NCBI GenBank assembly: GCA_907163375.1
Contig: CAJQUW010001859.1
Location: 124,001-188,000 of the forward strand
Source of the DNA: Prostheceraeus crozeri
Taxonomy: Eukaryota; Platyhelminthes; Polycladida; Euryleptidae
DNA length: 64,000 nucleotides
Direction of reading: 5' to 3'
A program made the position numbers and the translations under genes. Numbering within the stretch: the stretch's first letter is position 1; each line of letters starts with the position of its first letter. A model generated the notes under the pieces. The model was given only the letters and a program-made list of their open reading frames with translations, made no database searches and was not told the origin of the DNA. Positions 9,973 through 20,811 of this stretch are shown here, one piece after another.

Positions 9973-11079
9973 ATATCGGGTTTGATTTAATGAAACTTGT
10001 AAACTTCGAATTGTATTAATATGAAAAAGATTGTTGCTCTTATCAAAACTTGGAGAATTATTTCTTTGAAATGTTAGTAATAAATATCTTGGAGTATTTG
10101 AAGTTCTAGTAAAATGCCAGTTAAATCTTTGTTCGGAAAAAGTGACAGAACTAGCAGTACGCTTTAGAAAATTTACTGGAATTGGTTTGTTAGTATTTAA
10201 TCTTTTTGCAATAGCTGTTTCAATATCTAAACTAGGAGTAATATGCTTAATCCACCATTCAAGTCTATCAATTTTTAAATATGCTTTTTTTCCAGTCTTA
10301 CCAAAAAAGATTAATTCATTATTTGCTGTACGATGAATTATTAACTTAAATTTTAATTGAATGATATTTTATCATAATCTAAATATCCGAATAATGGAGA
10401 CAATGACCAATTTACTGTCTGTTTACTTTTCTTGTTAAATTCACGTCTTTCTTTATATGCACTATTGTTTGTTTTATTTAAATGTTTTGCAATATTTTCT
10501 ACATCTTTCGCAATTCCTGCTGCATCTGTTCCAGCGTGAGTTAAATCATCAACAATTATACCATCATTAGTATCAGGAAACCAACCTTCGATTTCATACT
10601 TTTTATTATTTTCACCAATTGTTACAAATCTAAGCATTGTATCAATTACACCTGGAGAATCACTTATTGTTTCTATATTTTGAGTTGCAACATCTAAACG
10701 CATTTGTGTAAATAATCTTGGAAAAAAATTATTCTCTAGTGCAATATTATCGGTTTCTGGTAATGGTGTTGTAAAATTGGCATCACTATACAAAGAATAT
10801 TCACAGTGTAAAAATGAATCCCGTAGATATATATAACTCTGCTGATTATCAACTTCAAAAATTAAATCACCTCCAGTATTTACTCTACTGGAAGATCCGG
10901 GATTCATAGCAATTCTTATATAGTCATTCTTTTTTTGATTGCAACTGACGAACGGAGGATCGTCTAATCTAAATTTATTTTCGATAAGCGAAGACATTTT
11001 TATAAAAAATAATTTGACTTTTTGTTTTTCTCACACACAGAAAAAATTTTACTAAAAAATTTTACTAAAAAACATAATT

Positions 11080-11646
11080 TTAGAATTTTGCTAGACCAGC
11101 TCCGCTACAGCTTTGCTGGTTAAACTGAAGGTTGCTGCTCACGCCATTTCCTCTTATTTCTTCAATTGAACGTTTTATGGCTACGCCTGATTTCTTCTTA
11201 TGTTTAGTATCAGACGGAGCTCCGCTCCTCAAGGTTTCCCCCACAGCTATCTTAGCAATTTTGTTTTTTGTTTCCTCTGAAAGTTTTTTTAAATTTTTTA
11301 GTTCTTCAGAATCATTCCTAAGTTTACGAATAGCTTCTAGTTGTTTTAATTCGTTTTGAGATTTAACAGCATTTGATATTGCACTAGCTGTACTACCTAT
11401 AGCAGCTGCTCCTTTTGCAGCAGATGTAATCAAATCTTTATTATTTTTAATTAAGTAAACGATACTTCCAATACCAGAGAAGATGCCAGCTCCTTCTTTT
11501 TGAACGGCACCTGCGGTGCCTAGGAACTTTTGTGTTCCGATTGTTTCTACACTGTCATAATGGTAAACAGATTTCATAGATGGTTCATGAGCAATTTTTT
11601 GATTTGAAGCAAAATGTTTAAGATTGTGTTTATAAATTATAGGCAT
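11080..11646 (-). CDS. Virion-type basic/amphipathic protein (188 aa), copy 1
   Basis: Starts MPIIYKHNLKHFASNQ, has a glycine-rich hydrophobic region (EGAGIFSGIGSI, then AAKGAAAIGSTASAI), a charged coiled-coil-like middle, a basic KHKKKSGVAIKRSIEE stretch and ends SGAGLAKF. This resembles small adenovirus-like core or membrane-lytic proteins; homology is not proven. It lies between the fibre-like and capsid genes. Two hairpin repeats are built into the gene in both copies: GGCACC-tgc-GGTGCC followed by GGAAC/GTTCC near 11505-11540, and GGAGC-tcc-GCTCC at 11216-11228. Looks whole. Confidence 0.65.
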   Translation of the reverse strand: MPIIYKHNLKHFASNQKIAHEPSMKSVYHYDSVETIGTQKFLGTAGAVQKEGAGIFSGIGSIVYLIKNNKDLITSAAKGAAAIGSTASAISNAVKSQNELKQLEAIRKLRNDSEELKNLKKLSEETKNKIAKIAVGETLRSGAPSDTKHKKKSGVAIKRSIEEIRGNGVSSNLQFNQQSCSGAGLAKF

Positions 11647-11734
11647 TTTTTAGGATTAAATTTGACTTTTGGGAAAAAATATTTACGTTAATATTTGCGC
11701 TAAGATTTACGTTTAGGATTGGTTAGGAACCTGA

Positions 11735-11778
11735 GGACCTTTGGTCCGATCGGCTAAAGCCTTGAGGAGCTTCGCTCC
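11735..11778. repeat. Triple hairpin after the fibre-like gene, copy 1
   Basis: GGACC-ttt-GGTCC, then GGCT-aa-AGCC, then GGAGC-ttc-GCTCC in one cluster between the fibre-like and 188-aa genes. The same cluster lies at 42037-42080 in copy 2. It follows a gene end, so a role in 3'-end formation is possible. Confidence 0.7.
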
Positions 11779-11807
11779 GATAGGTTAAAAACCCAAGACT
11801 TCGTCGA

Positions 11808-12695
11808 TCAAGATTTACGTTTGTGAATGGACAACAACTTCGAGATAACTTTATTAATTGACTGTTGAACTTTATCTATTGCATCAAGCAGCGTGTGATG
11901 TACTTTAATTTCTTTTCTATTAACTTGCATTTTCTGCTGATTAATCTTCAACGCCGTTTTAAGAGCATTTAACTTAATTTTAAGAACATCTAATTGTCTT
12001 TTAACAGCATCTAACTGTTCTTTATTTTCTTTAGAGTTTTCTTGTAAATTTTTCTTTAATTCATTTTCTAAATTGATTTTAAGAGTTTTCATTTTATCAA
12101 CTTTTTGATTAAGCGAGTTTACTTCATTTATTATTCTATTCATCTTTTTCATTTGTTGAGTAATTTTAGAACTCAATTCATCAACACTTTTTTGGAATGT
12201 AGTTTGTAACTGCTTTAAATTTTTTTAAATTCTTTCAGGAAGTTTTTCTATTTCATCTTCTAATTGTTCTTTCAATAGTTGTATCTGATGTTTATTTTTA
12301 ATGACTGCAGATTTTAAATTTATAGAAAGTAATATTAAAATTTTTGATTGTTCTGAAATCTTTTTAAAAAGTTTTGCTATATCTGCTTCTAGCTCTCTAT
12401 CCTTTTTATCAAGTTTTAATAATTTTTCGTTTAATGATTTGTCATTAAGTTTAAGCAACTTTAATTCATTCATCAGTGGAACCAAAACATCGTTTATATA
12501 TTTTTCTTTTAAGTCATTGATTTGTGTATCAACATATTGTTTATTTGTTAACTCTGTATTTTGTTGCGGAAGAATAGAAAGATGCAATGGACCAGATAAA
12601 ACGTCTCCAGTTTTCATGATATAATTTTCTATTTCTATTTCTGATTCACGATTATTCGGGATATATGCACATCCACCAACATTTGGTAACATCAT
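11808..12695 (-). pseudogene. Fibre-like coiled-coil protein, copy 1 (broken)
   Basis: Homologue of the whole gene at 41120-42007. The N-terminal block with TGDVLSGPLHL and LTNKQYVDTQINDL and the long Lys/Leu coiled coil are both recognisable. Broken. Confidence 0.75.
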
Positions 12696-12769
12696 TTTTT
12701 AAAAATAAAAAAATAAATTTTTTCTAATAAAAATAAAAAAATAAAATTTTTTCTAATAAAAATAAAAAA
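12696..12769. promoter_or_regulatory. Divergent A/T-tract promoter region, copy 1
   Basis: A 74-bp gap between the divergent fibre-like (minus) and 464-aa (plus) genes made of repeated TTTTTTCTAATAAAAATAAAAAAATAAAA units. It must hold the start signals of both genes. Copy 2 has a longer version with about four repeat units (40987-41119). Confidence 0.5.
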
Positions 12770-14164
12770 ATGGATAAAGCAAATTTAAAAAAATTATATT
12801 CGTCCGCATCATCCTGTTCTTCTTATTCGACGAGATCAACGGGATTTGAAAATAAATGTTTTGATAATAATAATAATAATAATCCATGTATAGATGTTAA
12901 TATTTTATTTCAATTACAAGCCGAAATATTTAGAGAACAGACTAAAGGTTTACCTTCTATAGAAACTAATTATTGTTTATTTCCAGGTGGTCCATTTATA
13001 AAATTTATGGAGATTGTAAGTAAATATAATGATGTTGCGTATGTAGAATTGAATAAAGAAAATATGGTAATCATTGGTCATAATAATGTTTACGGATTCA
13101 TTAGAGCAGTTTTGCCGATTAGTAATACTGAGTGGATAGAAAATAAAATTATCAATTATATCAATATTAAAGAATTAGTTAAAAAATTAAAATCATTTTC
13201 GAAAGAAAAAATAAGATTATTTGTTGATGAACAAAACCAATATAATATTCATATAGAAAGTAAAAAACATAATGAAGAATTATTATGTCAAGTTTATTAC
13301 AGAGATACAATTTATAAACAAGAAACATTAGAAATGCCCCAAAGATATGATGATGATACTTATATAGGATTAAATTCAAATTTAAATATTAATTTATTAA
13401 AATCTTATATAAATGGTTTAGCTCAACAAGAAAAAATTTATATGTGGACAACACCTTATACGTGGACTACACCTTATACTATTAACAATGACCATAATCA
13501 TAATCATAAAAATTTTAAAGAATCTTATAATAATAAACGAACCGAAGGTTCTAGGGCTTTGCCCGATCTTAAAGAATCTTATAATAATAATGATGATAAC
13601 ATAGACGATGATTCTGAAACATCTGAAAAAGGTGTAAATGGTAAAAAAGATTACAAAAATATTAGTAATTATAAAAATTTAAGTGAAGAAAAATTTATAT
13701 CTCATACCGATGTACATGATATTAATACTACATATAATGAAAATTTATCTAAATTTCATTTTCTTACAATTGAAAATAATAATGATGGTATAGTTGAAGA
13801 TACTGTTAGACAACTATGTGTCGGGTCTACAAAATTTAAATTAGGATTTACATCTAATCAATTTAAAATTTTATCATCTTTAATAAAAACTAAAAGTGAT
13901 TCAGATTATGGTGGTGTTATTAAATTTTCCAAAAGAGATCAAAGACCAATATTTTTCTCTATTATATTATTATCAGATAAAAGATGTAATTTAGAATTAT
14001 ATATTCCAATAAGAGAATGGTATCCAATCAGGGAATGGCATCCTATACCAAAAAGTGTAATTTATGATGTTGAAGAAACAATTTATGATGATGATGAAGA
14101 ATCAATAGTTAGTGAAAATAAATTTAAATTATCTTTTGATAAAACGTTATATGATGAAACTTGA
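12770..14164 (+). CDS. Conserved Polinton protein, 464 aa, copy 1
   Basis: Not recognised. The protein starts MDKANLKKLYSSASSCSSYS and has a structured N-terminal part (residues about 40-235, alternating beta-like segments). An Asn/Asp/His-rich low-complexity linker follows (about 236-305). A second structured part near 335-425 includes TKFKLGFTSNQFKILSSLIK. The acidic C-terminus is rich in DDDEE. Two beta-rich blocks joined by a linker could suit a clamp-like replication accessory protein beside PolB, but that is speculation. The linker carries a double-hairpin repeat (13539-13565) shared by both copies. This copy looks whole. Confidence 0.55.
   Translation: MDKANLKKLYSSASSCSSYSTRSTGFENKCFDNNNNNNPCIDVNILFQLQAEIFREQTKGLPSIETNYCLFPGGPFIKFMEIVSKYNDVAYVELNKENMVIIGHNNVYGFIRAVLPISNTEWIENKIINYINIKELVKKLKSFSKEKIRLFVDEQNQYNIHIESKKHNEELLCQVYYRDTIYKQETLEMPQRYDDDTYIGLNSNLNINLLKSYINGLAQQEKIYMWTTPYTWTTPYTINNDHNHNHKNFKESYNNKRTEGSRALPDLKESYNNNDDNIDDDSETSEKGVNGKKDYKNISNYKNLSEEKFISHTDVHDINTTYNENLSKFHFLTIENNNDGIVEDTVRQLCVGSTKFKLGFTSNQFKILSSLIKTKSDSDYGGVIKFSKRDQRPIFFSIILLSDKRCNLELYIPIREWYPIREWHPIPKSVIYDVEETIYDDDEESIVSENKFKLSFDKTLYDET
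13539..13565. repeat. Double-hairpin repeat in the 464-aa gene
   Basis: GAACC-gaa-GGTTC, TA, GGGC-ttt-GCCC; translated as RTEGSRALP. Present in copy 2 at about 40190-40216. Confidence 0.8.
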
Positions 14165-14562
14165 TATGATAAAACTTAATATGATAAAGAAAATAAAATA
14201 ACTAAAGAACGTAAAATATATAATAATATAAAATAACTCTCAAGACCTTGTTATTAGAATGTTTATATCTAAAATTAAAACACAATTTTTTCCTTAAAAA
14301 ATAAAAAAATGGAAAATACCAAGTTTTATTGTAACTTATGTAAAAAAAAGTTGCAAACAAAAAGAAGTTATCAATCTCATTTAAATAGTAAATTGCATTT
14401 ACAAAATGTAGAACGAGTTGATGAAGGAAATATATTAAAATTAAATAGTTATAAAAACTATCTAGAAACATTGCCTACTGATGTAAAAGTTAAAAAAATG
14501 TTTGATGATTATTCACACTCGGAATATAAAAAAGTTTTTAATAGTGAAGATGAGACCATACA

Positions 14563-14587
14563 AACCGAAGGTTCTAGGGCTTCGCCC
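14563..14587. repeat. Double-hairpin repeat in PolB N-region (1)
   Basis: AACC-gaa-GGTT, CTA, GGGC-ttc-GCCC; translated TEGSRASPV. A diverged equivalent sits in copy 2 near 39146-39172. Confidence 0.8.
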
Positions 14588-14660
14588 GTACTAGATGGAA
14601 GATATTTATTTAGCGATACAGATGAATTTAACGAAATAGATGAGTTTGATGAAGCCGAAC

Positions 14661-14687
14661 GAACCGAAGGTTCTAGGGCTTCGCCCA
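14661..14687. repeat. Double-hairpin repeat in PolB N-region (2)
   Basis: GAACC-gaa-GGTTC, TA, GGGC-ttc-GCCC. At the equivalent place copy 2 has a different subtype, GGGC-gaa-GCCC with GACATC-ttt-GATGTC (39002-39032): the same slot with another stem sequence. Confidence 0.75.
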
Positions 14688-16242
14688 TAACAGATATAAA
14701 ATATTTATTTAATCAGTCCGTTGAACATAATGAAACCGATGAAACTTTTTCTGATATTCTAACCAACTTTTATAATATATTTAAGAAATCTTTCAAATGT
14801 TATATGAATGTAGAAGTACTTTATACAAAAAATGGACCTGATGGAATTCCTGAAGAAATAATACAAGGACATTTTACAAATTCACAAGAAATTCATAATG
14901 TAAATGATATACAACCCATATTTGAATCGATGATACTTAAATTAGAAAATTGTATAATTGAAGCCCAGTTACGTGAATCTGGTTGAAGATTTGTTAAAAT
15001 ACTATCTAAGAAAATAGTAATTGATAAATATAAAAATAATACTGGTGGTAGTTATGTTCCTTTACCTTTCAGTTCACGACAAATAATTAACATAAAAAAT
15101 GAAGATGATTATTGTTTTCTGTGGAGTATTATAGCACATTTACATCCTCCAGAATATCATAAAGAAAGACTAAGTCATTATAATAAAGAAAAATACATAA
15201 ATGAATTTGATCTTTCGGATGGTTTAGATGAATTTCCATATGATTATAATAGGTTAAAAAAGTTTCATGAAAAGAATATAAATTTAATAGAAGTAAATGT
15301 TTTTGAATTAAATGTGAATTATGTTTCTATTGGTAAAATTACTCCACTTTACTCAGATTCAAAAAAATTTTATTTGAATAATAAAAATTTATGTCAATCA
15401 GAAATAGTATATAATGATAGAGGAAATTACATGCATCATAATATTTTTTACCAAGGAAATATAATATGTACTGAAAAATTTCAAATTGTTAAAACTCTAT
15501 CACCAATAATGATTAATCATAATAATTATAAAGGACGTAATTATAATTATGATTATAATTACAAATATCTTTAGAATATCAACAAAAATTACAAAATTTA
15601 AATGAAATTTTAAAAAAATGTAAAACAGATTATCAACAACAAACAAAAATGTTACTACAAGAATATCACCATAAATATCAAAATAAGATAGAAACGATTC
15701 AAGAATTAAATAAAGACAATAAAGACAATAAAGAATTAAATAATGAAGAAAATAAAGAATTAAATGAATGTTTAAAAAAAATGTCAACAACAATATAAAG
15801 AACAATATGATAAAGAATATGAACAACAGCTACAAATATTAAATGAAAATTTTCATCGAAATACATTTAATCTTACAAAAGAAATTGATGAAACACATGA
15901 AATATATAAAGATAAATTTGAAAAATTAAAACAAACAAAGCAACCAGCACAAGCGAATATATTATATTATCAGGGTCATTTTATATTGTGTAAAGATGTT
16001 TCTATATTTACAAAAACTTCAGATAATGCTAATTTTCCCTGTCTCCAATGTATGACGAGCTTTAGAACTAAAGAAGAAATGAATAGACATTTGGAAAATT
16101 GTCAACAAAACGAAGCAGTTGAAAATACTTTTCCTAAAGATGATTATTTAGAATAAAATAAATGGTATTTCAAAAGTAAAATACCCTTTACTATTTATTG
16201 TGATTTTGAAGCATATAATGTTAACATGACACAAAATCACCA

Positions 16243-16273
16243 GACATCTGAGATGTCTTCCAGGGCTTCACCC
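16243..16273. repeat. Double-hairpin repeat in PolB (3)
   Basis: GACATC-tga-GATGTC, TTCCA, GGG-cttca-CCC. Copy 2 has a shorter variant in the same place (near 37383-37408). Confidence 0.7.
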
Positions 16274-16305
16274 AATTCTGAAAATTATAATTATGAAAAT
16301 GGTAC

Positions 16306-16330
16306 GGGCCAAGCCCTAGAACCTTCGGTT
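16306..16330. repeat. Double-hairpin repeat in PolB (4), copy 1 only
   Basis: GGGC-caa-GCCC, TAG, AACC-ttc-GGTT. The insertion is 45 bp (15 residues, in frame) relative to copy 2 and is bracketed by a direct repeat TATGAAAA that is single in copy 2. Confidence 0.85.
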
Positions 16331-16669
16331 TGTAAATATGAAAAAAGTGCAGCTGAACAAAGTAAAGAAAAATATTTATTTGAACAAAAACCATTATGTT
16401 GGGGAATGTACATTCATTCAAATTATCCTGAATTATTTAAATCAGAATATTATCAATACTATGGTGAAGATAGTTCAGAAATGTTTACAAAGAAAGTAGA
16501 AGAATTACAAGGACGTTTTTCACAATTGCTTGAAACAAATATACCAATGATGCCATTAACAGAAAAAGAAAAATTAAATTTTATTAATGAAACAAAATGT
16601 TATTACTGTGGAAAAGAATTTACAAAAAATTATAAAATTGGCAAAGGTAGATATCTTGACAAGCGAAGC

Positions 16670-16684
16670 GACGGCTCCGCCGTC
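16670..16684. repeat. Hairpin insertion in PolB zinc region (5), copy 1 only
   Basis: GACGGC-tcc-GCCGTC. A 24-bp in-frame insertion (8 residues) relative to copy 2, just before the conserved KDHDHLNG block. Confidence 0.85.
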
Positions 16685-17409
16685 AAAGTAAAAGATCATG
16701 ATCATCTAAATGGATTATTTAGAGGTGCAGCACATAATTCTTGTAATCTTAATGCTAATAAATTTAAATATAACTTTGTTCCTTTATATTTCTACAATGG
16801 TTCTAAATATGATTTCCATCTAGTAATGAAAGATTTATTTTCATCTGAAAAATTACAACAACAACAAATAAATGTACTATGTAAAACAGAAGAAGAATAT
16901 TTTTCAATGCAATTAGGTTGTATTAGAATTTTAGATGCATTTAGATTTTTTACTCCTTATTCATTAGATGTTATGGGAAAAACTTTGAAATCTGAACAAT
17001 GTAAAATATTAGATAAATATAATTTAAAACCTTTAAAAGGCATATTTCCGTATGAATATATAACTGGAGATAAAACCTGTGGTTCACAGTCGAAGACTGA
17101 TTTTAATTCTGTGAATAAAATTATGGAAGAAAAACAACTTCCTCCAATAAATAAATTTAAATCAACATTAAAACAATCACAATTATCTGAAGAAGACTAT
17201 GCAGAAGCTGAAAAAAATTGGAGAGAGTTAAATTGTAGAACAATGTATGATGATAGAATGAAATATCTTCAGATAGATGTATTAATACTAGCTGATCTTT
17301 TTGAAAACTTTCGTGACATGTGTTTAGAATGTTACGGAATAGATCCATGTTATTGTTATTCTACACCAGGTTTAACATGGTTAGCAGGATTAGAACATAC
17401 TGGTGTTCA

Positions 17410-17434
17410 AGCCGATGGCTCTAGGACAAAGTCC
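17410..17434. repeat. Double-hairpin repeat in PolB (6), copy 1 only
   Basis: AGCC-gat-GGCT, CTA, GGAC-aaa-GTCC. A 30-bp in-frame insertion (10 residues) after Exo III, flanked by GTT on both sides; absent from copy 2. Confidence 0.85.
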
Positions 17435-17778
17435 GTTAAACTTAAACATTATAAAGAAAATACATATGATAAATTATTATTTTTTGAATCTGGAATTAGA
17501 GGTGGAGTTTCATCAGTTTTAGGTAATCGTTATGTACAGTGTTACAATAAAAAAGTAAATCCTGATGATTATGGAATAATGAAACCTTTATCTCCAGAAG
17601 AAAAAGAAAAAATATTAGAAATTTTTCGAACGAAACGAGAAGGAGTAGAACGTGAAAATGCAATTGATGAATTCATGAGAGAAAACTATTTGTTATATTA
17701 TGATTTTAATAGCTTACATTCTTCTTGCATGATACAAGAATTACCAACAGGTGAAATGTCATGGTGTAATATTCGTAC

Positions 17779-17809
17779 GACATCAGAGATGTCTACTAGG
17801 GCTTCGCCC
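17779..17809. repeat. Double-hairpin repeat in PolB (7), copy 1 only
   Basis: GACATC-aga-GATGTC, TACTA, GGGC-ttc-GCCC. A 39-bp in-frame insertion (13 residues) shortly after Pol motif A; copy 2 reads straight through the empty site. Confidence 0.9.
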
Positions 17810-18943
17810 GTTCTTGATTATCAAAAAACATATGATGGAAATTATAATCATGGTTATATATATGAAGTTGATTTAGTATATCCTGATGAAATAAAAGATA
17901 AAACAAAATATTTTCCTTTCTGTCCCGAAAACAAAATTCCCAATATAGAAGATTTTTCAGATTATCAAAAATCTTTAATTCCTAAGAAATACAGACCAAC
18001 AAAAAAACTTATGTTAACACAAAGCAATAAAGGAAAGTATGTTGTTGAAGGAAGAATGCTAGATTGGTATTTAGAACATGGAATGATTCTCACCAAAATA
18101 CATCGAAAACTATTTTATCAAAAATCTAGGTGGTTAAAAGATTATATAGAGTTCAATATTGAAAAACGTAAAATAGCTAAAAGAAATAAAGATGATTTTG
18201 GAAACGTGTTCTTCAAATTAATGAATAATGCATTTTATGGTAAGACTTTAGAAAATGTGCGTAATAGACAAAATATTGAAATAGTTTATGATAAAGATAG
18301 GTTTCAAAATTTAACAAGGAAACCTACATATAAAAGAACTACTAGATTTAGTGATGAACTATGTGCTGTACATTTACGTCGAATCAGCGTAGAACATGAT
18401 AAGTTTAATTTTATTGGATTCACTATATTAGAATTAGCTAAACTATTTATGTATAGATTTATATATGATTATTTAGCACCTGCTTATGGCAAAAACTATA
18501 AATTACACTTTACAGATACCGATTCTGTTTTCTTAGAATTAATAATACCGTATAATTCTACACTTGATGAAGAAATTAATAAAATAAAAGATATAATTCA
18601 TCCTTCTGATTTATGTAAAGTAAAAGATGAATTAGAAGGAAATGAAGATTTCATAACAGAAGCTATATTTTTAAAATCTAAATGTTATTGTTATAACACA
18701 ACTAATAATATTAAAACACATAAAACATTAAAAGGAATTTCAAAGGCATCAGTGGCTAATCAAATAACATTTCAAGATTATAAAAATGTATTATTTAATA
18801 ATGAAATAAAAACAGCATGTAATTATAGACTTAATTCAAAAAAACATAAAATGTATTTAAAAGAAGAACATAAATTAGCATTAGATCCATTTGATGATAA
18901 AAGAAAAATTTTACCTGATGGAATAACTACTTTACCTTTTTAA

Positions 18944-19093
18944 TTTTCTAATTTCTAAGATAGACAAATTTGATATATACATAAAATAAAAAATAATAAA
19001 ATATTATAACACTATATTTATATATTTTTTTATCACTCGGTAAACAAATGTTCTATCGACTTTCAGTCGGGGCGAAGCCCCTCGAGGCGAAGC
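18944..19093. terminator. Convergent gene end with double hairpin, copy 1
   Basis: AT-rich gap between the converging PolB and ATPase genes. At 19069-19095 lies GGGGC-gaa-GCCCC, TCG, AGGC-gaa-GCCT, the strongest hairpin pair in the element, adjoining the ATPase stop. Copy 2 keeps it at 34689-34715. A 3'-end role is inference. Confidence 0.5.
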
Positions 19094-19858
19094 CTAGTCA
19101 GAGAACAATTGTTCGATAACTCTATCATGAATTTTTTATCAATATTAATTGTAATGAAGCCATAATCTTTTGACCAAGCATTGTTACACGATTGTTTAAA
19201 TTCATCTTTATTTCTTACACATAAATCTCTTAACAAATCACTTAAGTTTCTTGCATTTATTTCAAATAGTATAAATATATTTGCATTCTTTCTAATAACA
19301 CTTCCGTCTAATGAATACATACTTTGTGTTAAATAAAAAACACTACAGTTATTATGTCTACCTCTTGTGAAATAATTTCTCTGAACTGACTGATTTCTAT
19401 CATTAACACAATCATCAAAAATTACACAATGTTTCATTGTTTTATCTAGTTTACTAGGATCTTGCATATTACCACTATCATCTATTAATTGTATCTTTAT
19501 ATGCTTATTTTTATTGGATTCTACTAACTGACTATTTTTTGCTGCTTCTTCACACCACGAACTTATTTCTTCTTCATCTTCAGATTTTTCATATTCTTTG
19601 AATAATGAAGCAATTGCTGTTTTTTTAAGATTATTTTCAAATCCATATTTTAAAAATTGATAGACGGGTTGTTCTGCCGTTGTTGTATAAATTATAAGAT
19701 TGTTATAATCCAAAAAATTTGGAGTCGTTAAAATTTTAAATAATAGATACATTTTCCACAACCTGATCTTCCGCAAATAACTGACAAAACTTTATTAGAT
19801 AAATTTGGATGATGATTAAATTTAAGTTTCTTTTTATTTAATGGGGGTACTTCACTAA
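19094..19858 (-). pseudogene. ATP: FtsK/HerA-type packaging ATPase, copy 1 (broken)
   Basis: Homologue of the whole gene at 33923-34690. The Walker B block (KHCVIFDDC), the GRHNNCSVFYLTQ block and the C-terminal part are clear. It would pump DNA into the capsid. Broken near its N-terminal end. Confidence 0.85.
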
Positions 19859-19928
19859 TTTTTTAATAAAAAAATTTATTTTTAAAGAAGAAGAAGAAAA
19901 TTAAACTTCTCTAGCTTCGCGTGGGAGT

Positions 19929-20717
19929 TTATACCTCCCGAACCAAAAGATCTATCATAATCTCTTCACCTCCAAAATTTATTTCTTGTCCTTTCTCATC
20001 AGTGATTCTAATGCCAATGTTGTTAATAGTTTTTCTTGTAATAGGAAAATATATTAATGTTTGTGGAATTACATTTAATCTATAACCAATGGGTACAGTA
20101 AAAGCTGGAAAACTGAATATTAAATTTGACAATTTACCATTTATATATCCTCCTTCAATAATGTCACAATGTACAACAATTGAATCTTTTTCAGTTATTT
20201 TTGGAATCTTCTCACCTAAATGATAACCTTGACTATAGGTTTGTTTATTAAATCCTAATAGCTTTGACAATGATCTATCATGATTAAAATCAACTTGATG
20301 ATTTTCGTCTAAAGTAAGAGAAATTTTATTAACTGCCGGTTCAACTGCAAAATGTAATTGTTTCTTATCTTTAAATGGTATTCCTAAATGTCTCTTAATT
20401 TCATTTGATATTGATTCAACTTCGTAAGAACCAGGAAGAAAAGTTTGTATTTTCCATGTTTTGCCTTTATCAGTGGAATATCTAAATTGATCATTCACAT
20501 CTTTGATAACGTTTTGAATAGTGTTAAATGTGGAGAAACTAGTCAATGCAATTTGATAATTTTTATTCTGTTCTAAATGTAGAATGGGTTCTAAATTACA
20601 AGTGTGTGATGAAGTAGTTGTTATAATTTTTAACGTCGTACTAAATTTTGATGAACCCAAAATCTCTGTTAGATTTTCTAAATGATTATTAATTTTGTCT
20701 AAATCTGCTGAACACAT
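19929..20717 (-). CDS. Minor capsid (penton) protein, 262 aa, copy 1
   Basis: Recognised by the Polinton penton pattern: FLPGSYEVESISNEIKRHL, KISLTLDENHQVDF, DRSLSKLLGFNKQTYSQGYH, IVVHCDIIEGGYINGKLSN, VPIGYRLNVIPQTLIYFPI and IGIRITDEKGQEINFGGEEI. These proteins are predicted single jelly-rolls at the capsid vertices. The start follows an A-rich leader. The gene differs from copy 2 (33065-33853) at about four residues. It lies in the same run as the ATPase and the 276-aa-type protein. Looks whole. A short stem GGGAG/CTCCC sits at its stop. Confidence 0.9.
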   Translation of the reverse strand: MCSADLDKINNHLENLTEILGSSKFSTTLKIITTTSSHTCNLEPILHLEQNKNYQIALTSFSTFNTIQNVIKDVNDQFRYSTDKGKTWKIQTFLPGSYEVESISNEIKRHLGIPFKDKKQLHFAVEPAVNKISLTLDENHQVDFNHDRSLSKLLGFNKQTYSQGYHLGEKIPKITEKDSIVVHCDIIEGGYINGKLSNLIFSFPAFTVPIGYRLNVIPQTLIYFPITRKTINNIGIRITDEKGQEINFGGEEIMIDLLVREV

Positions 20718-20784
20718 TTTTTAGTTAAAATTTTAAATAAACATTTTTTATAAAAAATTAAAAACAACAGCATATTTCAGCTAC

Positions 20785-20811
20785 GGGCGAAGCCCTAGAA
20801 CATTCGGTTCG
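20785..20811. repeat. Double-hairpin repeat at end of the 270-aa gene, copy 1 only
   Basis: GGGC-gaa-GCCC, TA, then GAAC/GGTTC around a short loop. It replaces the last few residues of the gene relative to copy 2, where the site is empty. Confidence 0.75.

Larger units (their letters stand above)
8545..10997 (-). pseudogene. MCP: Major capsid protein, copy 1 (split by hAT)
   Basis: Homologue of the whole gene at 42875-44209. The N-terminal 200 or so residues start at 10997 (MSSLIENKFRLDD) and the C-terminal part ends at 8545. A 1,111-bp hAT element sits between them. Polinton MCPs are predicted double jelly-roll proteins related to adenovirus hexon and virophage MCP, forming the icosahedral shell. 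Broken, by the nested element and by one or two other changes. Confidence 0.9.
14309..18943 (+). pseudogene. POLB: Protein-primed DNA polymerase B, copy 1 (broken)
   Basis: Long PolB gene region. The N-terminus (14309 on) begins with a C2H2-type finger (FYCNLCKKKLQ, then SHLNSKLH). Next is the conserved Polinton N-terminal region (NIKNEDDYCFLWSI near 15090), a coiled-coil stretch, a second finger near 16040, and Exo I (YCDFEAYN, near 16200). From 16226: the CYYCGKEF zinc block with KDHDHLNGLFRGAAHNSCN, Exo II (YNGSKYDFHLVM), Exo III (YLQIDVLILADL), Pol A (YYDFNSLH), Pol B (FFKLMNNAFYGKTLEN) and Pol C (FTDTDSVF). It replicates the element using a terminal protein primer. Broken at several points upstream; the polymerase core is open. 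Confidence 0.9.

Noticed and set aside
12696-12769. Bacterial-style terminators or ribosome binding sites in the Polintons
   Set aside because: The element is eukaryotic; the hairpins vary in position and several lie inside genes in frame, which does not fit rho-independent terminators.
13440-13480. WTTPYT duplication in the 464-aa protein as a functional repeat
   Set aside because: A simple 18-bp tandem duplication present in one copy only; no further significance seen.
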